From contig CAZKTS010000163.1 in assembly GCA_964555735.1 (NCBI GenBank), positions 1 through 20,219 on the forward strand: DNA of 20,219 nucleotides, in the 5' to 3' direction. Made by a program: the position numbers and the translations under genes. The notes under the pieces were generated by a model. The model had not been told where the DNA came from. It saw only the letters and a list, made by a program, of their open reading frames with translations, and made no database searches. Positions 7,696 through 13,887 of the stretch are shown here, piece after piece; the first letter of the stretch is position 1, and each line of letters opens with the position of its first letter. The DNA comes from CAZKTS01 sp964555735. GTDB taxonomy: Bacteria > Actinomycetota > Acidimicrobiia > IMCC26256 > PALSA-555.

Positions 7696-8663
7696 CCCTC
7701 AAGTGGGGTGCGTTCGCGCCACAGGGCTGGAAGCTGGAGTACACGGGATGGAGCGCCGAGGATGCCTGGGCGCGCACGGTCGAGCTCTCGCGGCTGGCTG
7801 AAGATCTCGGCTACGACCACCTCTGGGTCTACGACCACGTCGAGACGGTGCCGCGGCGTGAGCCGACGCACATGTTCGAGGCGTTCACCACGTTGGCCGC
7901 GCTCGCGCAGCACACGCAGCGCATCCGGCTCGGTCAGCTCGTCACGTGCTCGTCGTACCGCAACGCGGGGCTGCTCGCGAAGGAGGCCGCGGGCGTCGAT
8001 GTCGTGTCGGGCGGTCGCCTGATCCTCGGGCTCGGTGCCGGCTGGTACGAGCGCGAGTACCAGGCCTACGGCTACGAGTACCTGGCGCCGCGTGAGCGCC
8101 TCCGGGTGCTCGAGGAGACCGTGCAGGTGCTCAAGCGGCTCTGGACCGAGGAGACCGTCACCTTCGACGGTGCGCACCTGCACTTCGACGGCGCCTACTG
8201 CGACCCGAAGCCGCTCCAGCGGCTGCCCGAGATCTGGATCGGCGGTGGGGGTGAGCAGGTGACGCTGCGGATCGCCGCGGAGCACGCCGACGCGACGAAC
8301 TGGCAGGTCGGCCTCGAGCAGTTCGTCCACAAGTCGGAGGTGCTGCGCGGGCACTGCGAGCGCATCGGCCGCGACTTCGGGTCGATCCTCCGCACCCACG
8401 GCCCCGATTGCCGGCTCTTCGACTCCGAGAAGGACCTGAAGACGTGGCTCGACTCGCCCGACGGCGGGAACCTCTGGGGGCGGGGCGACGACGACGTCTA
8501 CGTCCGCGACAACTTCGTGGGCACGGTCGAGCAGGTGACCGACAAGGTTCAGGGCTTCGTCGACGCCGGGTGCTCCGAGTTCGTGCTGTGGTTCCGGGAC
8601 TACCCGGAGAGCGAGAGCCTCGAGCGCTTCGCCCGGGACGTCGTGCCCGCCATCCGCGCCTGA
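7692..8663 (+). CDS. LLM-class (luciferase-like) oxidoreductase, probably F420-dependent
   Basis: A 323-residue TIM-barrel oxidoreductase of the bacterial-luciferase-like family. It shows AEDLGYDHLWVYDHV, the strand IRLGQLVTCSSYRNAGLLAKEAAGVDVVSGGRLILGLGAGWYEREY split over the usual positions 75-120, and PEIWIGGGGEQVTLRIAAEHADATNW in the barrel's second half. These are hallmark segments of actinobacterial F420-dependent enzymes, although FMN use cannot be excluded. The TTG start at 7692 overlaps the VOC stop (TTGA) and has GGGGAGTG about 6 bases upstream, so translation is coupled. It likely reduces or oxidises an organic substrate in the same pathway as the dehydrogenase and VOC protein. The substrate is not visible. 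Confidence 0.88.
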   Translation: MTLKWGAFAPQGWKLEYTGWSAEDAWARTVELSRLAEDLGYDHLWVYDHVETVPRREPTHMFEAFTTLAALAQHTQRIRLGQLVTCSSYRNAGLLAKEAAGVDVVSGGRLILGLGAGWYEREYQAYGYEYLAPRERLRVLEETVQVLKRLWTEETVTFDGAHLHFDGAYCDPKPLQRLPEIWIGGGGEQVTLRIAAEHADATNWQVGLEQFVHKSEVLRGHCERIGRDFGSILRTHGPDCRLFDSEKDLKTWLDSPDGGNLWGRGDDDVYVRDNFVGTVEQVTDKVQGFVDAGCSEFVLWFRDYPESESLERFARDVVPAIRA

Positions 8664-8667
8664 GCGC

Positions 8668-8684
8668 TCGTCGCCGCGCGACGA
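8668..8684 (+). terminator. Hairpin after the LLM oxidoreductase gene, possible terminator
   Basis: TCGTCG (8668-8673), loop CCGCG, CGACGA (8679-8684) form a perfect 6-bp stem five bases after the oxidoreductase stop and eight bases before the next start. There is no T-run after it, so intrinsic termination is uncertain. It may simply mark the boundary between the catabolic unit and the membrane-protein gene. Confidence 0.3.
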
Positions 8685-8691
8685 TCTCCCG

Positions 8692-9819
8692 GTGCTGCGG
8701 CGGCTCACCTCCAGTGCCTTCGTCCGTCGTGACCTCGCGGCCGCGGCGGTCCCGTGGGTCGTCGCGCGTGCCCTCGTCGTCGGTGCGCTCGGCCTCTCGC
8801 GCTTCGTCTTCGACGAGATCGGCGCGGGCCGTCGCCCGGTACCGCTCGGTCAGGGGCTCTTCGCCTGGGACGCGAGCTGGTACCGGGCGATCGCGGAGCA
8901 CGGGTACGCCGCGCTCCCGCACGAGGCGCTGCGGTTCTTCCCGCTCTACCCGCTCACGGGTCGCGGCGTCGGGTTCCTGCTGCTCGACCACACCGCGGTC
9001 GGGCTGCTCGTGGTGGCCAACGGCGCCGCGCTCGTCTTCGCCGCGCTGCTGCACCGCCTGACGCTCCGCGAGACCGGCGATGCCGAGGCCGCGCGCCGCG
9101 CCGCGTGGTACGCGGCGATCGTGCCGCCCGCGCTCGCGCTGGTCCTCGGGTACGCCGAGTCGCTCGCGCTGTGTCTCGCCGTGGGCATGTTCCTGTGCCT
9201 GCGCTCGCAGCGGTGGCTGTGGTCGATCCCGCTCGGGATCCTCGCCGGGCTGTGTCGTCCGGTCGGGGTGCTGCTCGTCGTCCCCGCGGCCATCGAGGCG
9301 TGGCGCGGATGGGGGAGCGCGACCGCCAAGGAGCGCGTCGAGCGCGCGGCCGCCGTGGTCTCGCCGGTGGTGGGGGTGGGCCTCTACCTCGGGTGGGTCG
9401 GGCTGCGCTTCGACGATGCGATGGCGCCGCTCGACATCCAGAGTCGGCCGAGCCTGCGCGGCGGGTTCGTCGATCCGGTGACGCGGGTCATCGACGCGTT
9501 CGGGGACCTCACCGGCGGCGACCGCTTCGGCTCCGGCCTGCACATCCTGACGATCCTCGCCTGCATCGGGCTGGTCGTCGTACTGGTGCAGCGCCTCCCG
9601 GCGTCGTACGCCGCGTACGGCGCCGCAGCCGTCCTCCTGGCGCTCACCGCGAGCAACCTGGACTCGTTCGAGCGGTATGCGCTCAGCACGTTCCCGTTCA
9701 TCATCGGCATCGCGTTCGTCACCGAGCGACGAGAGATCGACCGCGCGGTGCTCGCGCTCATGGCCGGCGGCCTCGTGGCGTACTCGACGCTGGCGTTCTA
9801 CGGCTCCTACGTGCCGTAG
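8692..9819 (+). CDS. PIG-V-like membrane mannosyltransferase
   Basis: A 375-residue polytopic membrane protein resembling the PIG-V/GT-C mannosyltransferase family, which uses polyprenyl-phosphate sugars on the outer face of the membrane. Diagnostic parts are the luminal-loop motif WDASWYRAIAEHGY with the GT-C acidic Asp60, RFFPLYPL at 81-88, a YAESLAL segment at about 154-160, and ERYALSTFP at about 327-335. I see eight or more hydrophobic segments, for example at about 16-36, 101-121, 141-169, 177-200, 220-238, 284-301, 306-321 and 331-344. The GTG at 8692 is the first start in frame; no ribosome site is apparent. It lies 28 bases after the LLM gene, with a hairpin between. It probably glycosylates a lipid, cell-wall glycan or secreted protein. 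The acceptor is unknown. Confidence 0.75.
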   Translation: MLRRLTSSAFVRRDLAAAAVPWVVARALVVGALGLSRFVFDEIGAGRRPVPLGQGLFAWDASWYRAIAEHGYAALPHEALRFFPLYPLTGRGVGFLLLDHTAVGLLVVANGAALVFAALLHRLTLRETGDAEAARRAAWYAAIVPPALALVLGYAESLALCLAVGMFLCLRSQRWLWSIPLGILAGLCRPVGVLLVVPAAIEAWRGWGSATAKERVERAAAVVSPVVGVGLYLGWVGLRFDDAMAPLDIQSRPSLRGGFVDPVTRVIDAFGDLTGGDRFGSGLHILTILACIGLVVVLVQRLPASYAAYGAAAVLLALTASNLDSFERYALSTFPFIIGIAFVTERREIDRAVLALMAGGLVAYSTLAFYGSYVP

Positions 9820-9835
9820 TGCGCGCGCCCGGCAC

Positions 9836-9841
9836 TAGCGT
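9836..9841 (+). promoter_or_regulatory. Candidate -10 box giving a leaderless O-methyltransferase mRNA
   Basis: TAGCGT fits TANNNT and ends six bases before the ATG at 9848, so the predicted transcription start coincides with the A of the start codon. No Shine-Dalgarno sequence precedes this ATG. Both facts fit leaderless transcription, which is common in actinobacteria. Confidence 0.4.
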
Positions 9842-9847
9842 CCGGGC

Positions 9848-10516
9848 ATGGCCGACGACTACGTGAAGTCCTTCTTCCTCTCCCCGGAGGGGCACCGGTA
9901 CCTGCTCGGGCACTCGACCCCACCCGACGAGGTGCAGCGCTTCCTCATCGACGAGACCCTGGCGAAGGTCTCCGACCTCTCGATGATGCAGATCTCGCCG
10001 GAGCAGGGCGCGTTCATGACGCTGTTCACCCGGTTGCTCGGCGTGCGCAACGCGGTGGAGGTCGGCACGTTCACCGGGTACTCCGCGCTCTGCATCGCCC
10101 GCGGCCTGCTCGACGGCGGGCGGCTGCTCTGCTGCGACGTGAGCGAAGAGTGGACGGCGATCGCTCGCGAGGGCTGGAAGCGCGCCGGCGTCGACGACCG
10201 CATCGAGCTGAAGATCGCCCCCGCCATCGAGACGTTGCGGGCGCTCCCGAAGGACGACCCGATCGACCTGGCGTTCATCGACGCCGACAAGACGTCCTAC
10301 GCCGACTACTACGAGGAGCTGCTGGCGCGGCTCCGTCCGAACGGCGTGATCCTCGTGGACAACACGCTGTGGAGCGGCACGGTGTGGCGCGAGGACAAGA
10401 GCGACGAGAACATCGACGCCATCCGCGCGTTCAACGACAAGGTTGCGAGCGACGACCGCGTCGAGTCGACCATCCTCACCCTCGGCGACGGCCTCACCCT
10501 CATCCGCAAGCGCTGA
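9848..10516 (+). CDS. Class I SAM-dependent O-methyltransferase (caffeoyl-CoA O-methyltransferase-like)
   Basis: A 222-residue soluble methyltransferase of the metal-dependent small-molecule O-methyltransferase family, expected to methylate a catechol-like hydroxyl with S-adenosylmethionine. Motif I is AVEVGTFTGYSAL (69-81). A CCDVSEEW segment follows the second strand, the metal-binding aspartate region is LAFIDADKTSYADYYE (141-156), and DNTLWSG at 171-177 carries the second metal ligand pair. It ends in the usual GDGLTLIRKR strand. The length fits the family. The ATG at 9848 is preceded by a -10-like box rather than a ribosome site. It lies 28 bases after the mannosyltransferase and is convergent with the next gene. 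The substrate is not evident. Confidence 0.9.
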   Translation: MADDYVKSFFLSPEGHRYLLGHSTPPDEVQRFLIDETLAKVSDLSMMQISPEQGAFMTLFTRLLGVRNAVEVGTFTGYSALCIARGLLDGGRLLCCDVSEEWTAIAREGWKRAGVDDRIELKIAPAIETLRALPKDDPIDLAFIDADKTSYADYYEELLARLRPNGVILVDNTLWSGTVWREDKSDENIDAIRAFNDKVASDDRVESTILTLGDGLTLIRKR

Positions 10517-10528
10517 CCCGGTCCCTGG

Positions 10529-10543
10529 GCCGAGCGCCTCGGC
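10529..10543. terminator. Candidate bidirectional terminator hairpin between convergent genes
   Basis: GCCGAG (10529-10534), loop CGC, CTCGGC (10538-10543) form a perfect 6-bp stem in the 28-base gap between the O-methyltransferase stop (10516) and the convergent gene's stop (10545). Its position fits a shared terminator. There is no T-tract in either direction, so it would be weak or rely on other factors. Confidence 0.4.
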
Positions 10544-10544
10544 A

Positions 10545-11237
10545 TCAAGAAAGAGCCGGGATCTCGAGACGGCCGGGGGAGGTCACCGTGCCGTGGATGC
10601 CGGTGGCGAAGCGGTCGCACGGGGTCAGGCGGTCGGCCACGTTGGTGAGCAGGAGCTCGCCGCCGTCGCCGGCCTCGACCGTCCAGCGGGTCTCGTCGTA
10701 GACGAAGGCGTCGTCGTCGAGGCCCTGGAGTGCGCTGGTCGGCCCGAGCGTCACCCAGCCGCGCGGCCGGAGTCCGACGGCGCGCAGCCGCGCGATGGCA
10801 TCGGCATCCACACCCACCACGGCCGGCACGGGGGAGAACACCTCGGCGAGGTCGCGCCCGGCCTCCTCGAGCCCGTCGAGGACCGTCGCGTCGATGCCCA
10901 TCACGACCTTCGGGTGCAGCTGCTTGATGAGCGACGCGGTGCGGAAGGCGTCGAACGGGGTGCGGTCGGCGGAGGAGTAGAGCGCTCCGACCTTGCCGGC
11001 AGCCTTCTCGAAGGGTACGACGTGGATCGCCTGCGACAGCAGCGACACGATGAGCACGAGCTCGTCGTCGCCGAGCCCCAGTGCGGCGAGCCGGGGCGCG
11101 AACGATTCGGCCTCGTCCTCGATGTCGGCCTCGCTCACCTCCCATGGCGTGAGCACGTCGCCCCCCTGAGGATCGGGCACGACGACACGGCCGACGCCCC
11201 ACACGGTGGGAGGCGGTTCGTAGATTCCGAAGGTCAT
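10545..11237 (-). CDS. Small protein resembling a reduced, probably inactive PaaK/ANL-type ligase
   Basis: A 230-residue protein that I do not recognise as a named family. The ATG at 11237 is chosen because AGGTGG lies about 8 bases upstream and only 11 bases separate it from the upstream ligase stop; the frame stays open further upstream, within the ligase gene. The N-terminal half (LGLGDDELVLIVSLLSQAIHVVP, then GALYSSADRTPFDAFRT) looks like the opening of an AMP-forming ligase. The C-terminal NVADRLTPCDRFATG (199-213) resembles the RYRTGD segment of the same superfamily, and also the neighbour's LVDKIAPLVRYRSDD. The P-loop (STSGTTG) and the C-terminal lysine domain are absent, and the aspartate after the RYxTG motif is replaced. 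I infer a non-catalytic or regulatory partner of the ligase. A distinct unknown family is the alternative. Confidence 0.7.
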   Translation of the reverse strand: MTFGIYEPPPTVWGVGRVVVPDPQGGDVLTPWEVSEADIEDEAESFAPRLAALGLGDDELVLIVSLLSQAIHVVPFEKAAGKVGALYSSADRTPFDAFRTASLIKQLHPKVVMGIDATVLDGLEEAGRDLAEVFSPVPAVVGVDADAIARLRAVGLRPRGWVTLGPTSALQGLDDDAFVYDETRWTVEAGDGGELLLTNVADRLTPCDRFATGIHGTVTSPGRLEIPALS

Positions 11238-11248
11238 GGTCGTGCCAC

Positions 11249-12604
11249 CTACGCCTTCACGACTCGGGGGATCTTGTGGGGCGGGCCCTGCTTGAGCAGC
11301 TCCCCGTTCTCGACCAGCTCGATCTGGGGTTCCACCCCGACGGCCGCGTGCACCGCGTCGGTGACGCGCGTCTTCAGGTCGTCGAGCCCCTTCGGACCCT
11401 CGGTCGCGTACCCGACGCGCAGCCGCAGCGCGTCGACCTCCCGCCCCGTGCGCACGACCTGGAACAACCCGGCCTGGGTCTCGTCGACGCCCTCGATCGC
11501 GGCCCACACGTCGCCGGGAAGCACCGAGCGGCCCTCGACGACGACCTCGTCGCCCTTGCGGCCGAGCGGCCACACCCGGCCGTGGGTGCGACCGCACGCG
11601 CACTGCTCGCGCGTCACCTTCACCAGGTCGTCGGAGCGATAGCGGACGAGCGGCGCGATCTTGTCGACGAGCGTGGTCGACACCAGCTCGCCGCGCTCCC
11701 CATCGCTCACCGGTTCCGTGCCCTGCGGGTCGAGCGTCTCGACGAACGCGCAGTCCTCCCAGAAGTGGCTGCCGTCGTGCTCGCTGCACTCGGTCGCGGC
11801 GCCGACGTCGCCGAGCGACGTCTGGATGTAGAGCTCGAGGCCCCAGCTCTCGACGCGCGCCCGGGCGCGGGGGCCGAGCGGCTCGCCGGCGAAGATCACG
11901 CCTTCGTAGCTCTTGAACGCCTCGGCCGGATCGATGCCGAGCTGCTGTGCGGCGCCCTCGATCATCATCACCATCGGTCCGGAGATCGTGTACCACCCGG
12001 TCGGGCGCAGCTCCTGCGACAGGCGGAACAGGTTCGCGACGTCAGCGGGCTGGTGGTCGACGAACACCGGCGTCGCGCCGATGCCGCGGATGGTGTCGTG
12101 GATGCCCGGGCCGCGGAACGTGAACAGGCAGTGCATGAAGTGGTCGCCGGGACGCGCGCCGAGCTCCCAGAACTCGCGGACGAGCATCGACGGCCCGCGC
12201 CCCGCGTACGGCGCGGGTGTGGGATCGCCCGTCGTGCCCGACGTCGAGAAGATCGCGCTGAAGATCCCCTTCATGTGCGGGTCGGTGGGATCGAGGCAGA
12301 GCATCCCGCCGTAGGGGTCGTCGTGGCGATCGCGGTACGAGCGGATCGCGTCCTTGTCGATGAACGGGACCTTCTCGTGGAAGTCCTCCATCGACGAGAT
12401 GTCCGTGGCGGAGATCCCGGCCGCGTCCCACGTCTCGCGGATCAGGCCGGAGCGCTCGTAGGCCCAGGGGAGGAGGTCGCCGAGCAGCTTCTCCTCCTGG
12501 AGCGCGTCGATCTCGGCGCGGGGCATGGCTTCGATCTCGGGCGAGAAGTAGCGCCGTGCCGGATCGAGGGCTGACGGGTCGAGGTCTGTGGAGGTCTCTG
12601 ACAC
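11249..12604 (-). CDS. PaaK-like AMP-forming CoA ligase (phenylacetate-CoA ligase family)
   Basis: A 451-residue adenylate-forming ligase that would activate an aromatic or other carboxylic acid to its CoA thioester. It shows the PaaK-type order: RYFSPEIEAMPRAEI near the start, the phosphate loop FSTSGTTGDPTP (about 119-130), an FAGEPLGPRAR segment, GELVSTTLVDKIAPLVRYRSDDLVKV with the ribose-binding aspartate, CACGRTHGRVWPLGRKGDEVVVEG at the domain hinge, and a C-terminal GPPHKIPRVVKA that may carry the adenylation lysine. The GTG at 12604 is preferred over frame-open starts up to 12793. It gives a normal family N-terminus, and the -10-like TAGCCT is seven bases upstream, suggesting a leaderless message. 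The start codon itself lies inside a TGAC-N6-GTCAGG repeat. It is followed after 11 bases by the small ligase-like gene. Confidence 0.88.
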   Translation of the reverse strand: MSETSTDLDPSALDPARRYFSPEIEAMPRAEIDALQEEKLLGDLLPWAYERSGLIRETWDAAGISATDISSMEDFHEKVPFIDKDAIRSYRDRHDDPYGGMLCLDPTDPHMKGIFSAIFSTSGTTGDPTPAPYAGRGPSMLVREFWELGARPGDHFMHCLFTFRGPGIHDTIRGIGATPVFVDHQPADVANLFRLSQELRPTGWYTISGPMVMMIEGAAQQLGIDPAEAFKSYEGVIFAGEPLGPRARARVESWGLELYIQTSLGDVGAATECSEHDGSHFWEDCAFVETLDPQGTEPVSDGERGELVSTTLVDKIAPLVRYRSDDLVKVTREQCACGRTHGRVWPLGRKGDEVVVEGRSVLPGDVWAAIEGVDETQAGLFQVVRTGREVDALRLRVGYATEGPKGLDDLKTRVTDAVHAAVGVEPQIELVENGELLKQGPPHKIPRVVKA

Positions 12605-12614
12605 GGGCGTCAGG
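12598..12614. promoter_or_regulatory. Candidate operator, CTGAC-ACGGGC-GTCAGG, over the CoA-ligase start (copy 4)
   Basis: CTGAC (12598-12602), six-base spacer, GTCAGG (12609-12614). On the minus strand the element spans the GTG start codon of the PaaK-like ligase (12604-12602) and overlaps its candidate -10 box (12617-12612). A protein bound here would block initiation. It is the same pattern and spacing as the copies near 6100, 14890 and 15540. Confidence 0.5.
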
Positions 12615-12617
12615 CTA
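12612..12617 (-). promoter_or_regulatory. Candidate -10 box for a leaderless CoA-ligase mRNA
   Basis: On the minus strand this reads TAGCCT (TANNNT), with seven bases to the GTG at 12604. The predicted transcript would begin at or next to the start codon. No ribosome site precedes the GTG. Confidence 0.38.
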
Positions 12618-12732
12618 GGCCGCACCGCCCGGGGCCTGCCGGGACCGTAAGCGCAGGGTGGCCCCGGCCGTCCTCCCGGCACACAATGAGCGACGAGACC
12701 CGGCCGGGCCGGGCGACGAGGAGGACGGATCG

Positions 12733-13221
12733 ATGGGGATGGGCGAGAGCTTCGACGACTGGCGCAACAAGGTCTCCGACAAGGTCGGCGCACCCATCGA
12801 GGGTCTGATCGCGGTGCAGCCGCGCGGCTCGGCCGGCGCGATGGGCGCGGGCATCGGGCTGTCGCGCATCAGCCCGCTTGCGTCGATGCTCGTGAGCAAG
12901 GCGCAGGGCAACAAGGGCAACGACAAGGCCGGCGGCCTCGGCAAGATCAGCGTCTGGCAGACCAAGAGCGCGATCATCGCCGCGACGGCCGACAAGGTCT
13001 ACGCGTTCGAGGCCAAGTACGGCATGGGTGGCCTGAAGCTGAAGGACCCGCTCTACGTGTGGGACCGCAGCGACGTGAAGATCACGGCCGAGGGCAAGAA
13101 GGCGACGTCGGCCATCGACATCCAGATCATCTCGACCGGTGAGACGTTCGAGGTGGAGTCGATGACCCTCGGCGGCGGTGGCAAGCAGATCGAGGAGTTC
13201 GTCGCCGCGTTCAACGGTTAG
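12733..13221 (+). CDS. Hypothetical protein, possible PH-like beta domain
   Basis: A 162-residue protein of unknown function. The ATG at 12733 is chosen because GAGGAGGA lies directly upstream; the frame is open to 12658 but without a ribosome site. The first 65 or so residues are a charged helix (ESFDDWRNKVSDKVG) followed by a Gly/Ala-rich, mildly hydrophobic stretch (GSAGAMGAGIGLSRIS), which is not a convincing membrane segment. The second half alternates short strands: ISVWQTKSAIIAATADKVYAFEAKYG, PLYVWDRSDVKITAEGK, IDIQIISTGETFEVESMTL. It ends with the helix GKQIEEFVAAFNG. That strand-then-helix order is what small PH-like domains in actinobacteria look like, but this is inference. It sits alone, divergent from the CoA ligase and convergent with the aldolase, whose stop is only 9 bases away. 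Confidence 0.8.
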   Translation: MGMGESFDDWRNKVSDKVGAPIEGLIAVQPRGSAGAMGAGIGLSRISPLASMLVSKAQGNKGNDKAGGLGKISVWQTKSAIIAATADKVYAFEAKYGMGGLKLKDPLYVWDRSDVKITAEGKKATSAIDIQIISTGETFEVESMTLGGGGKQIEEFVAAFNG

Positions 13222-13230
13222 CGCGGCGTC

Positions 13231-13887
13231 CTAGAACTTCCCGGTGCGGCCGTAGCGGTAGTAGCCGGCGAAGGTCTGGTTCACCTCGTCGGGGAGCGGC
13301 ACCACCTCACCGATCTGCTCGGCACCCCAGATGATCTCCGCGGTGCGCTCCACCAGGTGCGCGATGTGGAGCACATCCTTGGGGTCCTTGCCGACGGCGA
13401 ACAGGCCGTGGTTGGCCATGAGCACCGCGGCCTTCTCGCCGACGCGCTTGGCCACCTCGTCGGCCAGCTCGTCGGTGCCCGTGGTGCGGTACTCGGCGAC
13501 CTCGACGTCGCCGCCCACGAAGACGTCGAACTCCTCGATGACCGCGGGGATCGCGCGCCTGGTCAGCGCGAACATCGTGGCGAACTTCGCGTGGCAGTGC
13601 ATCGTCGCGTTGATCTCTTCGTGCTGACGGAGCGCGGAGAGGTGGAGCGCCTTCTCGGTGGTCGGGCTGCGCTCGCCCTCGAGCACGTTGCCGTCGAGGT
13701 CGCACACCACGAGGTCGTCGAGCGTCATCTCGAGGTAGTCGAGCGACGACGGCGTGAGCACCGCGTTGCCGTCGGGGAGGCGCGCCGCGCAGTTGCCGGC
13801 CGTGCCCTGCACGAGGTTGGAGATGAGCATCTCCTTGGCGACCCAGAGCAGCTGCTCCTTGGTCTCCTGCATCGTCAGCTCGGTCAT
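13231..13887 (-). CDS. Class II aldolase / L-fuculose-phosphate aldolase-like protein
   Basis: A 218-residue zinc-dependent aldolase of the class II aldolase/adducin family, which cleaves phosphorylated sugars or sugar acids retro-aldol fashion. All expected residues are present: GTAGNCAAR phosphate-binding region (29-36), catalytic Glu78 in PTTEKALH, zinc ligands His97 and His99 (MHCHAKF) and His160 (ANHGLFAVG). Their spacing matches fuculose-phosphate aldolase (Glu73, His92, His94, His155) with a constant shift of five. The ATG at 13887 overlaps the upstream dehydrogenase stop (ATGA) and has GGAGGTG in front. The frame continues open upstream inside the dehydrogenase gene, but that is an overlapping frame. 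Translational coupling to a 2-hydroxyacid dehydrogenase suggests a two-step oxidation-cleavage of a hydroxy acid or sugar acid. Confidence 0.92.
   Translation of the reverse strand: MTELTMQETKEQLLWVAKEMLISNLVQGTAGNCAARLPDGNAVLTPSSLDYLEMTLDDLVVCDLDGNVLEGERSPTTEKALHLSALRQHEEINATMHCHAKFATMFALTRRAIPAVIEEFDVFVGGDVEVAEYRTTGTDELADEVAKRVGEKAAVLMANHGLFAVGKDPKDVLHIAHLVERTAEIIWGAEQIGEVVPLPDEVNQTFAGYYRYGRTGKF

Noticed and set aside
11238..11996. Upstream extension of the small ligase-like gene into the PaaK-like ligase
   Set aside because: The extra sequence is an alternate-frame reading of the ligase. The ATG at 11237 with AGGTGG fits better. I also considered a single frameshifted gene, but the ligase is complete by itself.
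12605..12685. Longer ligase start up to 12793 and hypothetical-protein start at 12658
   Set aside because: The two extensions would overlap each other on opposite strands, have Arg/Pro-rich low-complexity sequence and lack ribosome sites. The shorter starts have a -10 box or a strong Shine-Dalgarno site.
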